Positions 1 through 8,832 of a stretch of 64,000 nucleotides of DNA are shown here, piece by piece. The DNA comes from Aquitalea palustris (GTDB lineage: Bacteria > Pseudomonadota > Gammaproteobacteria > Burkholderiales > Chromobacteriaceae). The stretch lies in the NCBI RefSeq assembly GCF_003693445.1, contig NZ_RFAR01000009.1, positions 1 through 64,000 on the forward strand. The letters are read 5' to 3'. Numbering within the stretch: the stretch's first letter is position 1; every line of letters begins with the position of its first letter. A program made the translations under genes and the position numbers. The notes beneath the pieces are model-generated. The model was not told where the DNA came from, searched no databases, and was given only the letters and a program-made list of their open reading frames with translations.

Positions 1-56
1 GTACTGTCTGCGGCGGCGCGCCTTGGCCCGGGTTCTCTGCGAGGTTTTGTTAGCGG
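1..56 (+). repeat. Right end of MITE-like element (cut by window start)
   Basis: These 56 bases match positions 5417-5472 without gaps, with three mismatches (at 34, 36 and 39). The outer end (40-56) is CGAGGTTTTGTTAGCGG, identical in its last 17 bases to the right terminal repeat of the second copy. The left end of this copy lies outside the window. The element ends 28 bases before the Trp-rich protein gene. The terminal sequence (reverse complement CCGCTAACAAAACC) resembles ends of IS5-type insertion sequences; that link is an inference. Confidence 0.7.
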
Positions 57-84
57 CTCCAAGGATAATCAAGGTAAACAAGCC

Positions 85-309
85 ATGACGATGCGACTCA
101 ACCCGCGCAAGCTGCTGCTGAGCAAATGGACGGCCGTGCAGCCGCGCAACAAGGAAAAACACTTCATCGTGGTGCGGCTGATCGAGCCGGAAGACCCGGC
201 CCAAGCCATCAGCGAGGTAGAGCTGGAAGCGGTATACAGCCGGCACAGCCGCATCATCGCCTGGCAAACGCTGACCGATACCGCCGTGTGGCGGCAAGGC
301 TGGCATTGA
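85..309 (+). CDS. Small Trp-rich conserved protein (TIGR02450-like)
   Basis: A 74-residue protein starting MTMRLNPRKLLLSKWTAV and ending with tryptophans (WQTL, VWRQGWH). The pattern 'NPxKLLxSKWTAVxPxNKEKHF' near the N-terminus and 'GW' at the C-terminus fits the family of small Trp-rich bacterial proteins that often sit next to photolyase genes. Its function is unknown. The gene lies 40 bp upstream of the photolyase gene on the same strand, so the two are probably co-transcribed. An AAGG stretch sits just before the chosen ATG. Confidence 0.8.
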   Translation: MTMRLNPRKLLLSKWTAVQPRNKEKHFIVVRLIEPEDPAQAISEVELEAVYSRHSRIIAWQTLTDTAVWRQGWH

Positions 310-349
310 GCCGCCAGCTTCCGCCAGCAGCGCTCCGGGATAACTTGCC

Positions 350-1897
350 ATGAGTTACGGTGTGGTCTGGTTCAAGCGCGACCTGCGCCTGCACGACCAT
401 GCGGCCCTGTGTGCCGCCAGCGCACAGGGGCCGCTGCTGTGCCTGTACATCATCGAGCCACAGCTGTGGCAGCAGCCCGACCTGTCCAGCCAGCATTACC
501 ACTTTTTGCTGGAATGCCTGCACGATCTGCGCCAATCGCTGCAGCAGCGCGGCATGACACTGTTGGTGAAAGTGGGCGAGGCCTGCGCCGTGCTGGAACA
601 GCTGTATCAGGCCAGCCCCTTCCGCGCGCTGTATGCGCATGAGGAAACCGGTAACCACTTCACCTTTCAGCGCGATCTGGCCGTCGCCAGCTGGTGCCGG
701 GCACACGGCCTGCCCTGGCAGGAATTCCGCCAAAGCGGTGTCATCCGCCGTCTCGCTTCACGCGACGGCTGGGCGGCACGCTGGGAGCAGTTTGTCAGCG
801 CCCCCTGCCTGCCAGTACCGCCAATGCAAGCCTGGCCTGCTCCGCTAGCCAGCGATACCACGCCATCGCCCGAGCAACTGGGCATCTACCCTTTCGACCC
901 GCCACAACGCCAGCGTGGCGGTCGTCGCCGCGCCATTGCCGTGCTGCAGGATTTTCTCGCCACGCGCAGCGCCTACTACCGCGGCGGTATCTCCTCGCCG
1001 CTGTCTGCACCCAGCGCCTGTTCGCGGCTGTCCCCCTATCTGGCCATGGGTTGCCTCAGCCTGCGTGAAATCGTGCAGAGTACCCGCCGCCGGCTGACGC
1101 AATTACCGGCAGACAACACGCGCCAGCACAAAGGGCTGCAAGCCTTCATCAGCCGCCTGCACTGGCACTGCCATTTCATGCAGAAGCTGGAATCCGAACC
1201 CGCCATCGAATGGCGCAATCTGCACCCTGGCTACGACGGACTGCGCGAGGAGGAGGTCGACGCCGCACGCCTGCAGGCACTGATGGACGGCCGCACCGGC
1301 TGGCCGCTGGTGGATGCCTGCGTGGCCATGCTGCGCCACACCGGCTGGCTGAATTTCCGCATGCGCGCCATGCTGGTTTCGGTGGCGGCCTACCCGCTCT
1401 GGCTGCACTGGCGGCCAGTGGGGCTATGGCTGGCGCGCTGTTTTCTCGATTACGAGCCGGGTATTCACTGGAGCCAGCTGCAAATGCAGGCCGGCACTAC
1501 CGGCATCAATACCACCCGCGTCTACAATCCGGTCAAGCAGGCCATGGATCACGACCCGCAAGGGCGCTTTGTGCGGCAATGGCTGCCCGCCATGCGCCGG
1601 GTGCCGGACAGCTGGCTGTTCCAGCCATGGAAAATGCCGGACGATCTGTGCCGGCAGCACGGGCTGGAAGGCGAATACGCGCTGGTGCAACCGCAGGTGG
1701 AGCTGGAAAGCGCGACCCGGCTGGCCCGCCAGCGCCTGCATGCCCGTCGCAATGATCAGGCGGTACGGGCCGGCAAGCAGGCCATCCTGCACAAGCATGG
1801 CTCGCGCAAGCAATTACCGCGTGCCGGCGGCAGCGCCAAGCCTGCGGCCACGGTGCAACTGGCGCTGCCGTTGGAGGCGGAGCCCGCGCCGGACTAA
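350..1897 (+). CDS. phrB: Deoxyribodipyrimidine photolyase / cryptochrome family
   Basis: A 515-residue FAD flavoprotein expected to repair cyclobutane pyrimidine dimers using light. The N-terminus VVWFKRDLRLHDHAAL is the classic photolyase antenna (Rossmann) domain start, about residues 1-130. The C-terminal FAD-binding domain (about 210-430) shows RLSPYLAMG, TGWLNFRMRAMLVS and GTTGINTTRVYNP. The C-terminal 60 residues are basic and variable. It follows the small Trp-rich protein gene. The close relatives include both true photolyases and cryptochrome-like proteins, so DNA repair is the likely but not proven role. Confidence 0.9.
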   Translation: MSYGVVWFKRDLRLHDHAALCAASAQGPLLCLYIIEPQLWQQPDLSSQHYHFLLECLHDLRQSLQQRGMTLLVKVGEACAVLEQLYQASPFRALYAHEETGNHFTFQRDLAVASWCRAHGLPWQEFRQSGVIRRLASRDGWAARWEQFVSAPCLPVPPMQAWPAPLASDTTPSPEQLGIYPFDPPQRQRGGRRRAIAVLQDFLATRSAYYRGGISSPLSAPSACSRLSPYLAMGCLSLREIVQSTRRRLTQLPADNTRQHKGLQAFISRLHWHCHFMQKLESEPAIEWRNLHPGYDGLREEEVDAARLQALMDGRTGWPLVDACVAMLRHTGWLNFRMRAMLVSVAAYPLWLHWRPVGLWLARCFLDYEPGIHWSQLQMQAGTTGINTTRVYNPVKQAMDHDPQGRFVRQWLPAMRRVPDSWLFQPWKMPDDLCRQHGLEGEYALVQPQVELESATRLARQRLHARRNDQAVRAGKQAILHKHGSRKQLPRAGGSAKPAATVQLALPLEAEPAPD

Positions 1898-1911
1898 ACG
1901 GTGTGCGAGGC

Positions 1912-2865
1912 TCAAGCCTCCTGACACAAGCCACGCAAGGCGGCACAGAACAGCGCCACGGTATGCCGTGCTCCACCGGCGCGGGTAAACATGGCAATCG
2001 GCGGCAGCGTCCAGTCGAATGAATAGGGCACGATGGACAGACCGGCAGTGCGCACCAGCTCTTCGGCAATATCCGCCGGCACGATGGACACTGCCCGCTC
2101 GCTGGCGACAATCATCTCGCCAATCAGCTTGGACGAATAACTCTCCACGATGGGCACCGGCGGGGCGACGCCAGCTGCCAGGAAGATATCCGTCACCTGC
2201 TCACGCATCGGCGTATTGGGTGCCCCCAGAATCCAGTCCAGTGCCACCAGCCGGCTCCAGTCCAGCCGCACCCGTCCCAGTTGCGCCGCCAGCCGCCGGC
2301 TGGCAATCAACCGTGGCTGTTGCCGGTACAGCACCTCGAACTCTACTTGTTGCAGATCCACCGCCGACGAGGCACGGCCAATCACGATGTCCAGGCTGTG
2401 ATCCTGCAGCCGTGGCAAGAGCTGGTCGCTGGTGCCCTCATGCAGCGTCACCGTCATGCCGCCCTGACCTTCCGGCAAGGTGTGGCCGATGGCGGCCGAC
2501 AACAGCCGCCCCGGAATGAAGGGAATGACACCAACGTGCAGATGAGCGCTATAGCCGGCAGCCGCGGTGGCCATGTCGCGCACCAGATGGTCCAGATCGT
2601 GCAGCATGGCCTGGGCGCGGGCCAGCACCAGCTTGCCCAGCGAGGTGGGGGCCATGCCGCGTGTCGAGCGGTCAAACAGCGCACCGCCAAACATGCCCTC
2701 CAGCTCGGACAGGGCATTGGTAATGGCCGGCTGGCTGCTGGCCATCTGTTCGGCCACCCGCGTCAGCGAGCCATGCTGCTGGATGTTCAGCAGCAGGATC
2801 AGATGGCGCATTTTCAGTCGGGCAGACAGGCGGCGCAGGATCTCGTCGGCATTGATTTCGGCCAT
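1912..2865 (-). CDS. LysR-family transcriptional regulator
   Basis: A 317-residue LysR-type regulator. The winged HTH is at about residues 18-77 (LLNIQQHGSLTRVAEQMASS, then PAITNALSELEGMFG), followed by a periplasmic-binding-like effector domain (about 100-310). The 'MRHLILLLNIQQHGS' start resembles the GbpR/PcaQ branch of the family. It is transcribed away from maeB, with 207 bp between the two starts, and a GTAAAT/ATTTAC dyad lies in that gap. It may therefore control maeB and itself. The effector is unknown. Confidence 0.88.
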   Translation of the reverse strand: MAEINADEILRRLSARLKMRHLILLLNIQQHGSLTRVAEQMASSQPAITNALSELEGMFGGALFDRSTRGMAPTSLGKLVLARAQAMLHDLDHLVRDMATAAAGYSAHLHVGVIPFIPGRLLSAAIGHTLPEGQGGMTVTLHEGTSDQLLPRLQDHSLDIVIGRASSAVDLQQVEFEVLYRQQPRLIASRRLAAQLGRVRLDWSRLVALDWILGAPNTPMREQVTDIFLAAGVAPPVPIVESYSSKLIGEMIVASERAVSIVPADIAEELVRTAGLSIVPYSFDWTLPPIAMFTRAGGARHTVALFCAALRGLCQEA

Positions 2866-2882
2866 GGCAGCTCAGATCATCA

Positions 2883-2921
2883 GGTAAATAGTATGGCTCG
2901 ATAGTAAATCAAAATATTTAC
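2883..2921. promoter_or_regulatory. Candidate LysR operator between LysR gene and maeB
   Basis: An AT-rich patch in the divergent promoter region holds a perfect dyad GTAAAT-N6-ATTTAC at 2904-2921 and a further half-site GGTAAATA at 2883-2890. Spacing and position fit LysR-type recognition and activation sites. The regulator that binds is presumed to be the adjacent LysR protein. Confidence 0.45.
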
Positions 2922-3072
2922 CTTATGTTATTTCGCTAGACTTGCCGCTAATCCAGTTAGCCGGCCCACGCGACACAGCCCGGCTGGAGACAAAGCGGCT
3001 GCCCTGCCGGCAGCCAAAACGGCATAGCGATGGCCTTGGCACTGTGACCAAGCCCACATCAGGAGCGACACC

Positions 3073-5364
3073 ATGGATACGACCGACCGTCAGGCAGCAC
3101 TGGACTACCACGAATTTCCCACCCCGGGCAAAATCGCCGTCAATGCCAGCAAGCCGCTGGTGACCCAGCGCGATCTGGCGCTGGCCTACACCCCTGGTGT
3201 GGCTGCTGCCTGCGAAGAAATCGTCGCCGACCCGCTCAATGCCAGCCGCTTTACCGCCCGTTCCAATCTGGTGGGCGTCATCACCAACGGCACCGCCGTG
3301 CTGGGCCTGGGCAATATCGGCGCGCTGGCCTCCAAGCCGGTGATGGAAGGCAAGGCGGTGCTGTTCAAGAAATTTGCCGGTGTCGATGTGTTCGACATCG
3401 AAATCAACGAAACCGACCCGGACAAGCTGGTGGACATCATCGCCAGCCTGGAAGCCACTTTTGGCGGCATCAATCTGGAAGACATCAAGGCGCCGGAATG
3501 CTTCGAAGTGGAACGCAAGCTGCGCGAACGGATGAAGATTCCGGTCTTCCATGACGACCAGCACGGCACCGCCATCACCGTGGCTGCTGCTTTCATCAAC
3601 GGCCTCAAGGTCGTGGGCAAGGACATCCGCCAGGTCAAGGTAGTGACCTCTGGCGCCGGCGCTGCCGCGCTGACCTGCCTGGACCTGATGGTGCACCTGG
3701 GCCTGCCGCTGGAAAACATCTGGGTCACCGATATCGAAGGCGTGGTCTACCAGGGCCGCACCAGCCTGATGGACCCGGCCAAGGCGCGCTTTGCCCAGCC
3801 GACCAGTGCGCGCACGCTTGCCGAAGTGATTCAGGATGCCGACGTGTTCCTCGGCCTGTCCGCCGGTGGTGTGCTCAAGGGCGAGATGGTGGCGCAGATG
3901 GCCGCCCGCCCGCTGATCCTGGCACTGGCCAACCCGGCCCCGGAAATCCTGCCGGAAGTCGCCCACGCAGTGCGCGATGACGTGGTGATGGCCACCGGCC
4001 GCTCCGACTACCCCAACCAGGTCAACAACGTCCTGTGTTTCCCCTACATCTTCCGCGGTGCGCTGGATGTGGGTGCCACCACCATCACCCGTGAAATGGA
4101 AGTGGCGGCGGTGTACGCCATTGCCGGCCTGGCCGAAGAAGAGCAGAACGAAGTGGTGGCAGCGGCTTATGGCAGCTACGACCTGTCCTTCGGCCCGCAA
4201 TACCTGATTCCCAAACCCTTCGACCCGCGCCTGATCGTGCGCATCGCCCCGGCCGTGGCCAAGGCGGCGATGGACAGCGGCGTGGCCACCCGGCCGATTG
4301 CCAACCTCGACGCCTACACCGAGCAGCTGCAGCAGTTTGTCTACCATTCCGGCAGCTTCATGAAACCGCTGTTTGCCGCCGCCAAGAAACAGGTGCGCGA
4401 AGGCGGCAAGACCCGCATCGTGTTTACCGAAGGCGAAGACGAGCGCGTGCTGCGTGCAGTGCAGGTGATCGTGGATGAAAAGCTGGCCCGTCCCATCCTG
4501 GTGGGCCGCCCGGAAGTGCTGCTGGCACGCATCGAAAAATTCGGCCTGCGCCTGCGCCTGGGCGAGGACGTGGAAGTCACCAACCCGGAATACGACGAAC
4601 GCTTCCACCAGTACTGGACCAGCTACTGGGAGCTGATGTGCCGCAGCGGCGTAACCAAGGAAATGGCGCGTGTGGAAATGCGCCGCCGCCTGACCTTGAT
4701 CGGCGCGATGATGGTGCGCCTGGGCGACGCCGACGGCATGATCTGCGGCACGGTGGGCAGCTATCACGACCACCTGCGCTATATCGACCAGGTGATCGGC
4801 AAGAAGGCCGGCTCGGATACCTACGCCGCCATGAACATCCTGCTGCTGGAAAAACAGACGGTGGCGCTGGTGGATACCCACGTCAACGACGACCCTACTG
4901 CCGAGCAGATTGCCGAATTCACCATCGCCGCCGCCGAGGAAATGGCGCTGCTGCACATGAAGCCCAAGGCTGCGCTGCTGTCGCGCTCCAACTTCGGCTC
5001 CGGCAGCTCGGCCTCGGGCAGCAAGATGCGCCGCGTGCTGGAACTAGTACGCCAGCAAGCGCCTGAGCTGGAAATCGATGGCGAAATGCACGGCGACTGC
5101 GCACTGGACGAGGCGCTGCGCATGGACATCCTGCCGATGTCGCAACTGAAGGGCGCGGCCAATCTGCTGGTCTGCCCCAATGTCGATGCCGGCAATATCG
5201 CCTACAACCTGCTGAAGACCGCTGCCGGCAGCAATGTCGCCGTCGGCCCCTTCCTGCTGGGTGTCAATGCGCCGGTGAATATTCTCACCTCCAGCTCCAC
5301 CGTACGCCGCATCATCAATATGGCGGCACTGACCGTGATGGAAGCCAACCGCCAACAGCACTAA
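3073..5364 (+). CDS. maeB: NADP-dependent malic enzyme (MaeB, with phosphotransacetylase-like tail)
   Basis: A 763-residue cytosolic enzyme that decarboxylates L-malate to pyruvate with NADP reduction. The malic domain (about 10-200; [33 protein letters not shown]) and the NAD(P)-binding domain (about 165-400; [13 protein letters not shown]) are followed by a phosphate acetyl/butyryl-transferase-like domain (about 430-760) that is usually regulatory in MaeB. Length is typical for the family (about 760). AGGAG lies 10 bases before the ATG. A LysR gene is divergent upstream. The gene ends 3 bp before a MITE-like element and about 130 bp before a strong terminator. Confidence 0.96.
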   Translation: MDTTDRQAALDYHEFPTPGKIAVNASKPLVTQRDLALAYTPGVAAACEEIVADPLNASRFTARSNLVGVITNGTAVLGLGNIGALASKPVMEGKAVLFKKFAGVDVFDIEINETDPDKLVDIIASLEATFGGINLEDIKAPECFEVERKLRERMKIPVFHDDQHGTAITVAAAFINGLKVVGKDIRQVKVVTSGAGAAALTCLDLMVHLGLPLENIWVTDIEGVVYQGRTSLMDPAKARFAQPTSARTLAEVIQDADVFLGLSAGGVLKGEMVAQMAARPLILALANPAPEILPEVAHAVRDDVVMATGRSDYPNQVNNVLCFPYIFRGALDVGATTITREMEVAAVYAIAGLAEEEQNEVVAAAYGSYDLSFGPQYLIPKPFDPRLIVRIAPAVAKAAMDSGVATRPIANLDAYTEQLQQFVYHSGSFMKPLFAAAKKQVREGGKTRIVFTEGEDERVLRAVQVIVDEKLARPILVGRPEVLLARIEKFGLRLRLGEDVEVTNPEYDERFHQYWTSYWELMCRSGVTKEMARVEMRRRLTLIGAMMVRLGDADGMICGTVGSYHDHLRYIDQVIGKKAGSDTYAAMNILLLEKQTVALVDTHVNDDPTAEQIAEFTIAAAEEMALLHMKPKAALLSRSNFGSGSSASGSKMRRVLELVRQQAPELEIDGEMHGDCALDEALRMDILPMSQLKGAANLLVCPNVDAGNIAYNLLKTAAGSNVAVGPFLLGVNAPVNILTSSSTVRRIINMAALTVMEANRQQH

Positions 5365-5367
5365 AAC

Positions 5368-5472
5368 CCGATAACAAAACCCCGCTCCAGCGTTGCGCCG
5401 CCTGGCCGTGTTCTGTGTACTGTCTGCGGCGGCGCGCCTTGGCCCGGGTGCCCTACGAGGTTTTGTTAGCGG
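5368..5472. mobile_element. 105-bp MITE-like element with terminal inverted repeats
   Basis: The left end CCGATAACAAAACCCCG (5368-5384) and right end (5456-5472, reverse complement CCGCTAACAAAACCTCG) are inverted repeats matching at 15 of 17 bases. The right 56 bp recur at window positions 1-56 with three mismatches. It has no coding capacity. This architecture fits a non-autonomous element mobilised by an IS5-type transposase, which is an inference because no parent IS lies in the window. It is inserted 3 bp after the maeB stop codon and before the maeB terminator. Confidence 0.65.
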
Positions 5473-5496
5473 TTCTCAGCAGTAGCCACTCCAAAC

Positions 5497-5521
5497 ACGC
5501 CCCGGCCCGCCGGGGCGTTTT
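5497..5521 (+). terminator. Rho-independent terminator after maeB
   Basis: Perfect 9-bp stem ACGCCCCGG / CCGGGGCGT with loop CCCG, ending in a run of four T. It is downstream of maeB and of the MITE-like element, so read-through of the element would be part of the maeB 3' UTR. Confidence 0.9.
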
Positions 5522-5581
5522 GCTGTCTGCACGGTGGCAAATCACCAGCATGGGCAGCCGGCCCTCAGCAAATCAGTACGT

Positions 5582-5594
5582 AAAATCAAATTTT
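5582..5594. promoter_or_regulatory. AT-rich dyad upstream of ohr
   Basis: AAAAT-CAA-ATTTT, a perfect short palindrome about 90 bp before the ohr start. OhrR-type operators are AT-rich dyads of similar appearance, but no ohrR gene is adjacent and the match is short. Confidence 0.25.
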
Positions 5595-5686
5595 CAGGAC
5601 TTTATGCCACACAAAATCCTAAATCAAGGCGTAAAGTGAGCTCCATACCCCGCAGCAAGCCGCTGCTTTCCACCAAGGAGCCCACC

Positions 5687-6112
5687 ATGTCCATCGAAAA
5701 AGTCCTGTACCGCGCCCAAGCCACTGCCAGCGGTGGCCGCGAAGGCCACGCCGAATCTTCTGACGGTGCACTGCACGTGCAGCTGTCCACCCCACGCGAG
5801 CTGGGCGGCGCCGGCGGTAGCGGCACCAATCCCGAGCAACTGTTCGCCGCCGGCTACTCGGCCTGCTTTCTGGGCGCACTGAAGTTTGTCGCCGCCAGAG
5901 AAAAAGTGGCCCTGCCTGCCGACGCCAGCATTACCGGCAGCGTAGGCATCGGCGCCATTGCCAGCGGTTTCGGCATCGAAGCCGAGCTGCAGATCAGCCT
6001 GCCGGGCCTGCCGCGCGAACAGGCGCAAGCACTGGTGGAGCAAGCCCACATCGTCTGCCCCTATTCCAATGCCACCCGCAACAATATCGACGTGACACTG
6101 ACCCTGCTCTGA
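5687..6112 (+). CDS. ohr: Organic hydroperoxide resistance protein (Ohr/OsmC family)
   Basis: A 141-residue thiol peroxidase that reduces organic hydroperoxides. The two catalytic cysteines are visible at Cys60 ([10 protein letters not shown]) and Cys124 ([12 protein letters not shown]), each in its family motif, and '[19 protein letters not shown]' is diagnostic for Ohr. An AAGGAG ribosome-binding site 6 bases before the ATG decides the start, although the frame is open upstream. It is a single gene with no adjacent ohrR. Together with nemA and gloA elsewhere in the window it contributes to peroxide and electrophile defence. Confidence 0.95.
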   Translation: MSIEKVLYRAQATASGGREGHAESSDGALHVQLSTPRELGGAGGSGTNPEQLFAAGYSACFLGALKFVAAREKVALPADASITGSVGIGAIASGFGIEAELQISLPGLPREQAQALVEQAHIVCPYSNATRNNIDVTLTLL

Positions 6113-6197
6113 TGCCACAGCACCCGGCTGCCGCCCGGCAAAGCGGCGGCAGCCCTTGCCCAGCTTGCCCACCGACCATCCATACGCAGCAGACCAC

Positions 6198-6467
6198 TCA
6201 GGACAGCGGATTCCTGCCGCTGCTCGTCATCCCTGCCGCATCCAGGCCATCGCCATGCAGATAAACGGCCAGCGCCGCTGCCACTGACTCGGCAATGCGC
6301 TCCGGCCCGGGTTTGTCCACCTGGCCGCTGATGAAGAACTGCACATAGTCGGCCTCCAGCAAGCAGATCAGTTGCCGTGCCGACCGCCAGGGCGAGCGGC
6401 TGCTGACACAGTCGCTGCAGCCGGGAGCCGGGGCGATGCTGGCGGCGCAGCCGGCGTGGTTGCGGAA
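6198..6467 (-). pseudogene. Coding-like remnant in frame after the TetR stop codon
   Basis: Immediately after the TGA stop of the TetR gene (6468-6470) the same frame stays open for 89 codons to a second TGA. It encodes a plausible helical segment (RQLICLLEADYVQFFISGQ, then PERIAESVAAALAVYL) that looks like the C-terminal half of a TetR-type regulator. There is no good start codon. It may be the tail of a second, decayed regulator, or the end of a longer gene broken by the stop. The protein-like composition is seen directly; the TetR link is my reading. Confidence 0.3.
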
Positions 6468-7190
6468 TCAGCAGCAGAGCGTTGCGCGCTCACTGCCGGC
6501 CAGCCGGCCCGATAGCGCCAGCAGCGCCGGCAAACAGGCCGGGGCGGAAGCCACACGCTCGAATGCCGCCTGCCAGGCCGGCGCAATATGTGGCCGCAGA
6601 AAAGCCAACAATTGCCGGCGGCCATCCTCGACCACCTGCTCGGTGGCAGCAGACTGCCCGGCCCGTACCGGGTGGGCGATCCATGCTGCCTGCAACAAGT
6701 GGAAATGCACGGCCAGCATGCGGATGGTGGCAACACTGCCCTCAAACAGCCCATCCTCGCGCAGCTTGAGAAACAGCGACTCGATGCCGACGGCAATCTG
6801 CTCCACGTCGAACTTCTGATAGCTGGCGCGCAATTGTGCATTGAAGGGAAACAGGCTGGCGCTGCTTTGCAGCAGGAAGCGGTAGTCCCATTGATGCTGC
6901 AGGACGGCATCCAGCACCACCACCAGCTCCTCCAGCGAGTGACGACGCGCATCCGCCTCGGTCAGCAACCAGGCCATCCGGTCGCCATAAGACTGATAGA
7001 GCGCCTGAATGATGTCCTCCTTGCTGGAGAAGTGGTAGTACAGATTGCCAGTACTCATCGCCAGGTGACGGGCAATGTGGTTGGTCGTGACATTGCGCTC
7101 CCCCTGCTGGTTGAACAATTGCAGGCTGGCCTGCGCGATACGGCTGGCGGTGGGACTGATGCCCGTCTTGCGCTTGAGTGTGGATTTCAT
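6468..7190 (-). CDS. TetR/AcrR-family transcriptional regulator
   Basis: A 240-residue regulator with the N-terminal HTH at about residues 12-60 (ASLQLFNQQGERNVTTNHIA, then MSTGNLYYHFSSKEDIIQAL). The rest is the helical ligand-binding domain; TetR proteins normally end near residue 215, so the last 25 residues look like an extension into degenerate sequence. It starts 38 bp after the stop of the MFS gene on the same strand, so the transporter and regulator probably form one transcript, with the TetR protein repressing it. Ligand unknown. Confidence 0.85.
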   Translation of the reverse strand: MKSTLKRKTGISPTASRIAQASLQLFNQQGERNVTTNHIARHLAMSTGNLYYHFSSKEDIIQALYQSYGDRMAWLLTEADARRHSLEELVVVLDAVLQHQWDYRFLLQSSASLFPFNAQLRASYQKFDVEQIAVGIESLFLKLREDGLFEGSVATIRMLAVHFHLLQAAWIAHPVRAGQSAATEQVVEDGRRQLLAFLRPHIAPAWQAAFERVASAPACLPALLALSGRLAGSERATLCC

Positions 7191-7228
7191 CAGCTAGGAT
7201 TTTGTCTGCCAGGGCGGATGGCGAACGG

Positions 7229-8743
7229 TTAGTCGAATTGGCGCTGCCACAACACCAGCAGCACCAGCAAGGCCGCAATGAGGTATTCGGCCCGGAAAAA
7301 ATCCTGGCAGGACAACAACATCGCCTGACGACCCAGTTCCCCCGCCAGCATGGCCATTCTTTGCCCCTGGCCCAGCAGTGGAAACACCTGGTGCAGATAG
7401 TCCATGGCCTGATCGAACAGCGGGTTGTTCCAGCTGAAACCTTCAGCCAGCCGCTGGTAGTGCTGCGCATTGCGCGCCTGCAGAAATACCGTGCTGCCGG
7501 CCACACCCATCGAGATCGCCAGCTGGCGGATGATGTTCTTGGTCTGATAGGCCTGGGCAAATTGCTCGGGCTCCACCGCACGGAAGGTGCCTTGCGCCAC
7601 CGCCATGATGAACAGCGACATGAAACCGCCATTGAGCAGCAGCAGCGCCACCAGATAGCGGATATCCACCGCAGGGCTGACACCGGCCATCAGCAGGCCA
7701 TACAGCGCCAGCAGGGCGCAGGCCAGCAGCAGCATCATGCGCAGCCCCGGCGCGCTGCGGCGAAACAGCGCCGCGGCATACAGCGTGGCAAAGCCGATGC
7801 CGGCCAGAAAGCTGACCGACAACAAGCGCCCGGTGGTCGGCACGTCAAAACCCAGCGCTTGCTGCACCATGACCGGCAGGATGTAGCTATTGGCGGACAC
7901 CAGCAGGTAGCAGCAAAAGTAGCAAGCCAGCCCCAGCAGATAAGGCAGGCGTGCAAAAGCCGGCCAGCGGCCAGCCTGGCCGGCATGGCGGCGTTGCAGC
8001 CGGCTGGCCAGCAGTGCGGCAGCACAGCAGCCCAGCAGCAAGCCCAGCAGGGTTTGTGGCTGGCTGAAAAAATCATACGGCAGTTGCTGGATCAGCCACT
8101 GCCCGGACAGCACGGCCGCCGCCAGCCAGGCCAGCGAATGGCCGGAATGCGCCGCCGGCAACTGCGCTTGCGCCTGCTGGCTCAACAGCCGCGTTGCCGG
8201 CAGCGTCAGCACCAGCCAGGGCAGCATGCCCCAGAATATCCAGCGCCAGTCCAGATGCAGCAGCGCCTGCGCGCCCAGTAAGGGCCCCAGCGCCGAACCC
8301 AGCATCAAGGCATAGCCAAAGCACAACAGGCCCAGCATGCGGCTGCGTTCCTGCAAGCCATTCACCTCTACCCGCGCCGCCGTGAAAAACACCGCCCCAC
8401 CCAGCCCCTGCACCGCCCGGCCCATGATGAAGGCGCCGGGTGAGGCGGCGCAGGCACACAGCACCGCCCCCAGCCCGAACAGCAGCAGCGACAGCCGGAC
8501 AAAGCGGCGCAAGCCCAGCCACTGGCAGCACCAGCGGTGATTGAACAACACCAGGATGGCCGCCGTGGCATAGGCCATGGCGGCGTAGCTGAATTCTTCC
8601 GGAGCCGCGCCTATGCCCCCCATTACCGCACTGGCGGCAAAATTCAGCATGCCGTTCTGGATGAATTCCAGGCTGGCCACCAGCATGATGGCGACCAGAT
8701 AGGCCGGGGAGAAACCGTTTGGGCGGGCAGTGGCAGACGACAT
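7229..8743 (-). CDS. MFS efflux transporter (DHA2/EmrB-like)
   Basis: An inner-membrane protein of about 504 residues with many hydrophobic segments, consistent with the 14-helix DHA2 drug:H+ antiporters. Visible features include LEFIQNGMLNFAASAVMGGI in the first helix, the MGRAVQGLGGAVFFTAARV helix and an LDWRWIFWGMLPW segment typical of EmrB-like proteins. I chose the ATG at 8743 (MSSATARPNG); an upstream TTG at 8788 would add 15 residues. It is divergent from a LysR gene and followed by a TetR gene, a common layout for inducible efflux. The substrate cannot be told. Confidence 0.85.
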   Translation of the reverse strand: MSSATARPNGFSPAYLVAIMLVASLEFIQNGMLNFAASAVMGGIGAAPEEFSYAAMAYATAAILVLFNHRWCCQWLGLRRFVRLSLLLFGLGAVLCACAASPGAFIMGRAVQGLGGAVFFTAARVEVNGLQERSRMLGLLCFGYALMLGSALGPLLGAQALLHLDWRWIFWGMLPWLVLTLPATRLLSQQAQAQLPAAHSGHSLAWLAAAVLSGQWLIQQLPYDFFSQPQTLLGLLLGCCAAALLASRLQRRHAGQAGRWPAFARLPYLLGLACYFCCYLLVSANSYILPVMVQQALGFDVPTTGRLLSVSFLAGIGFATLYAAALFRRSAPGLRMMLLLACALLALYGLLMAGVSPAVDIRYLVALLLLNGGFMSLFIMAVAQGTFRAVEPEQFAQAYQTKNIIRQLAISMGVAGSTVFLQARNAQHYQRLAEGFSWNNPLFDQAMDYLHQVFPLLGQGQRMAMLAGELGRQAMLLSCQDFFRAEYLIAALLVLLVLWQRQFD

Positions 8744-8813
8744 GGCAGCATGACCAGATAAGCAGTGCTGCCAGTGTAGGAGGAGCAAATACTTTAATAA
8801 AATCGATATTCGT

Positions 8814-8832
8814 CATACTATTTATTAGTATG
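8814..8832. promoter_or_regulatory. Perfect dyad overlapping the LysR start codon
   Basis: CATACTA-TTTAT-TAGTATG, a perfect 7-bp inverted repeat whose right arm contains the ATG (8830-8832) of the LysR gene. No Shine-Dalgarno sequence precedes this ATG. It lies in the 86-bp gap to the divergent MFS gene and could be an autoregulatory operator for the LysR protein, perhaps acting on a leaderless transcript. Confidence 0.45.

Noticed and set aside
2923-4956. Long minus-strand open frame opposite maeB
   Set aside because: It is His/Gln/Gly-rich antisense of a high-GC gene, with no family features or ribosome-binding site.
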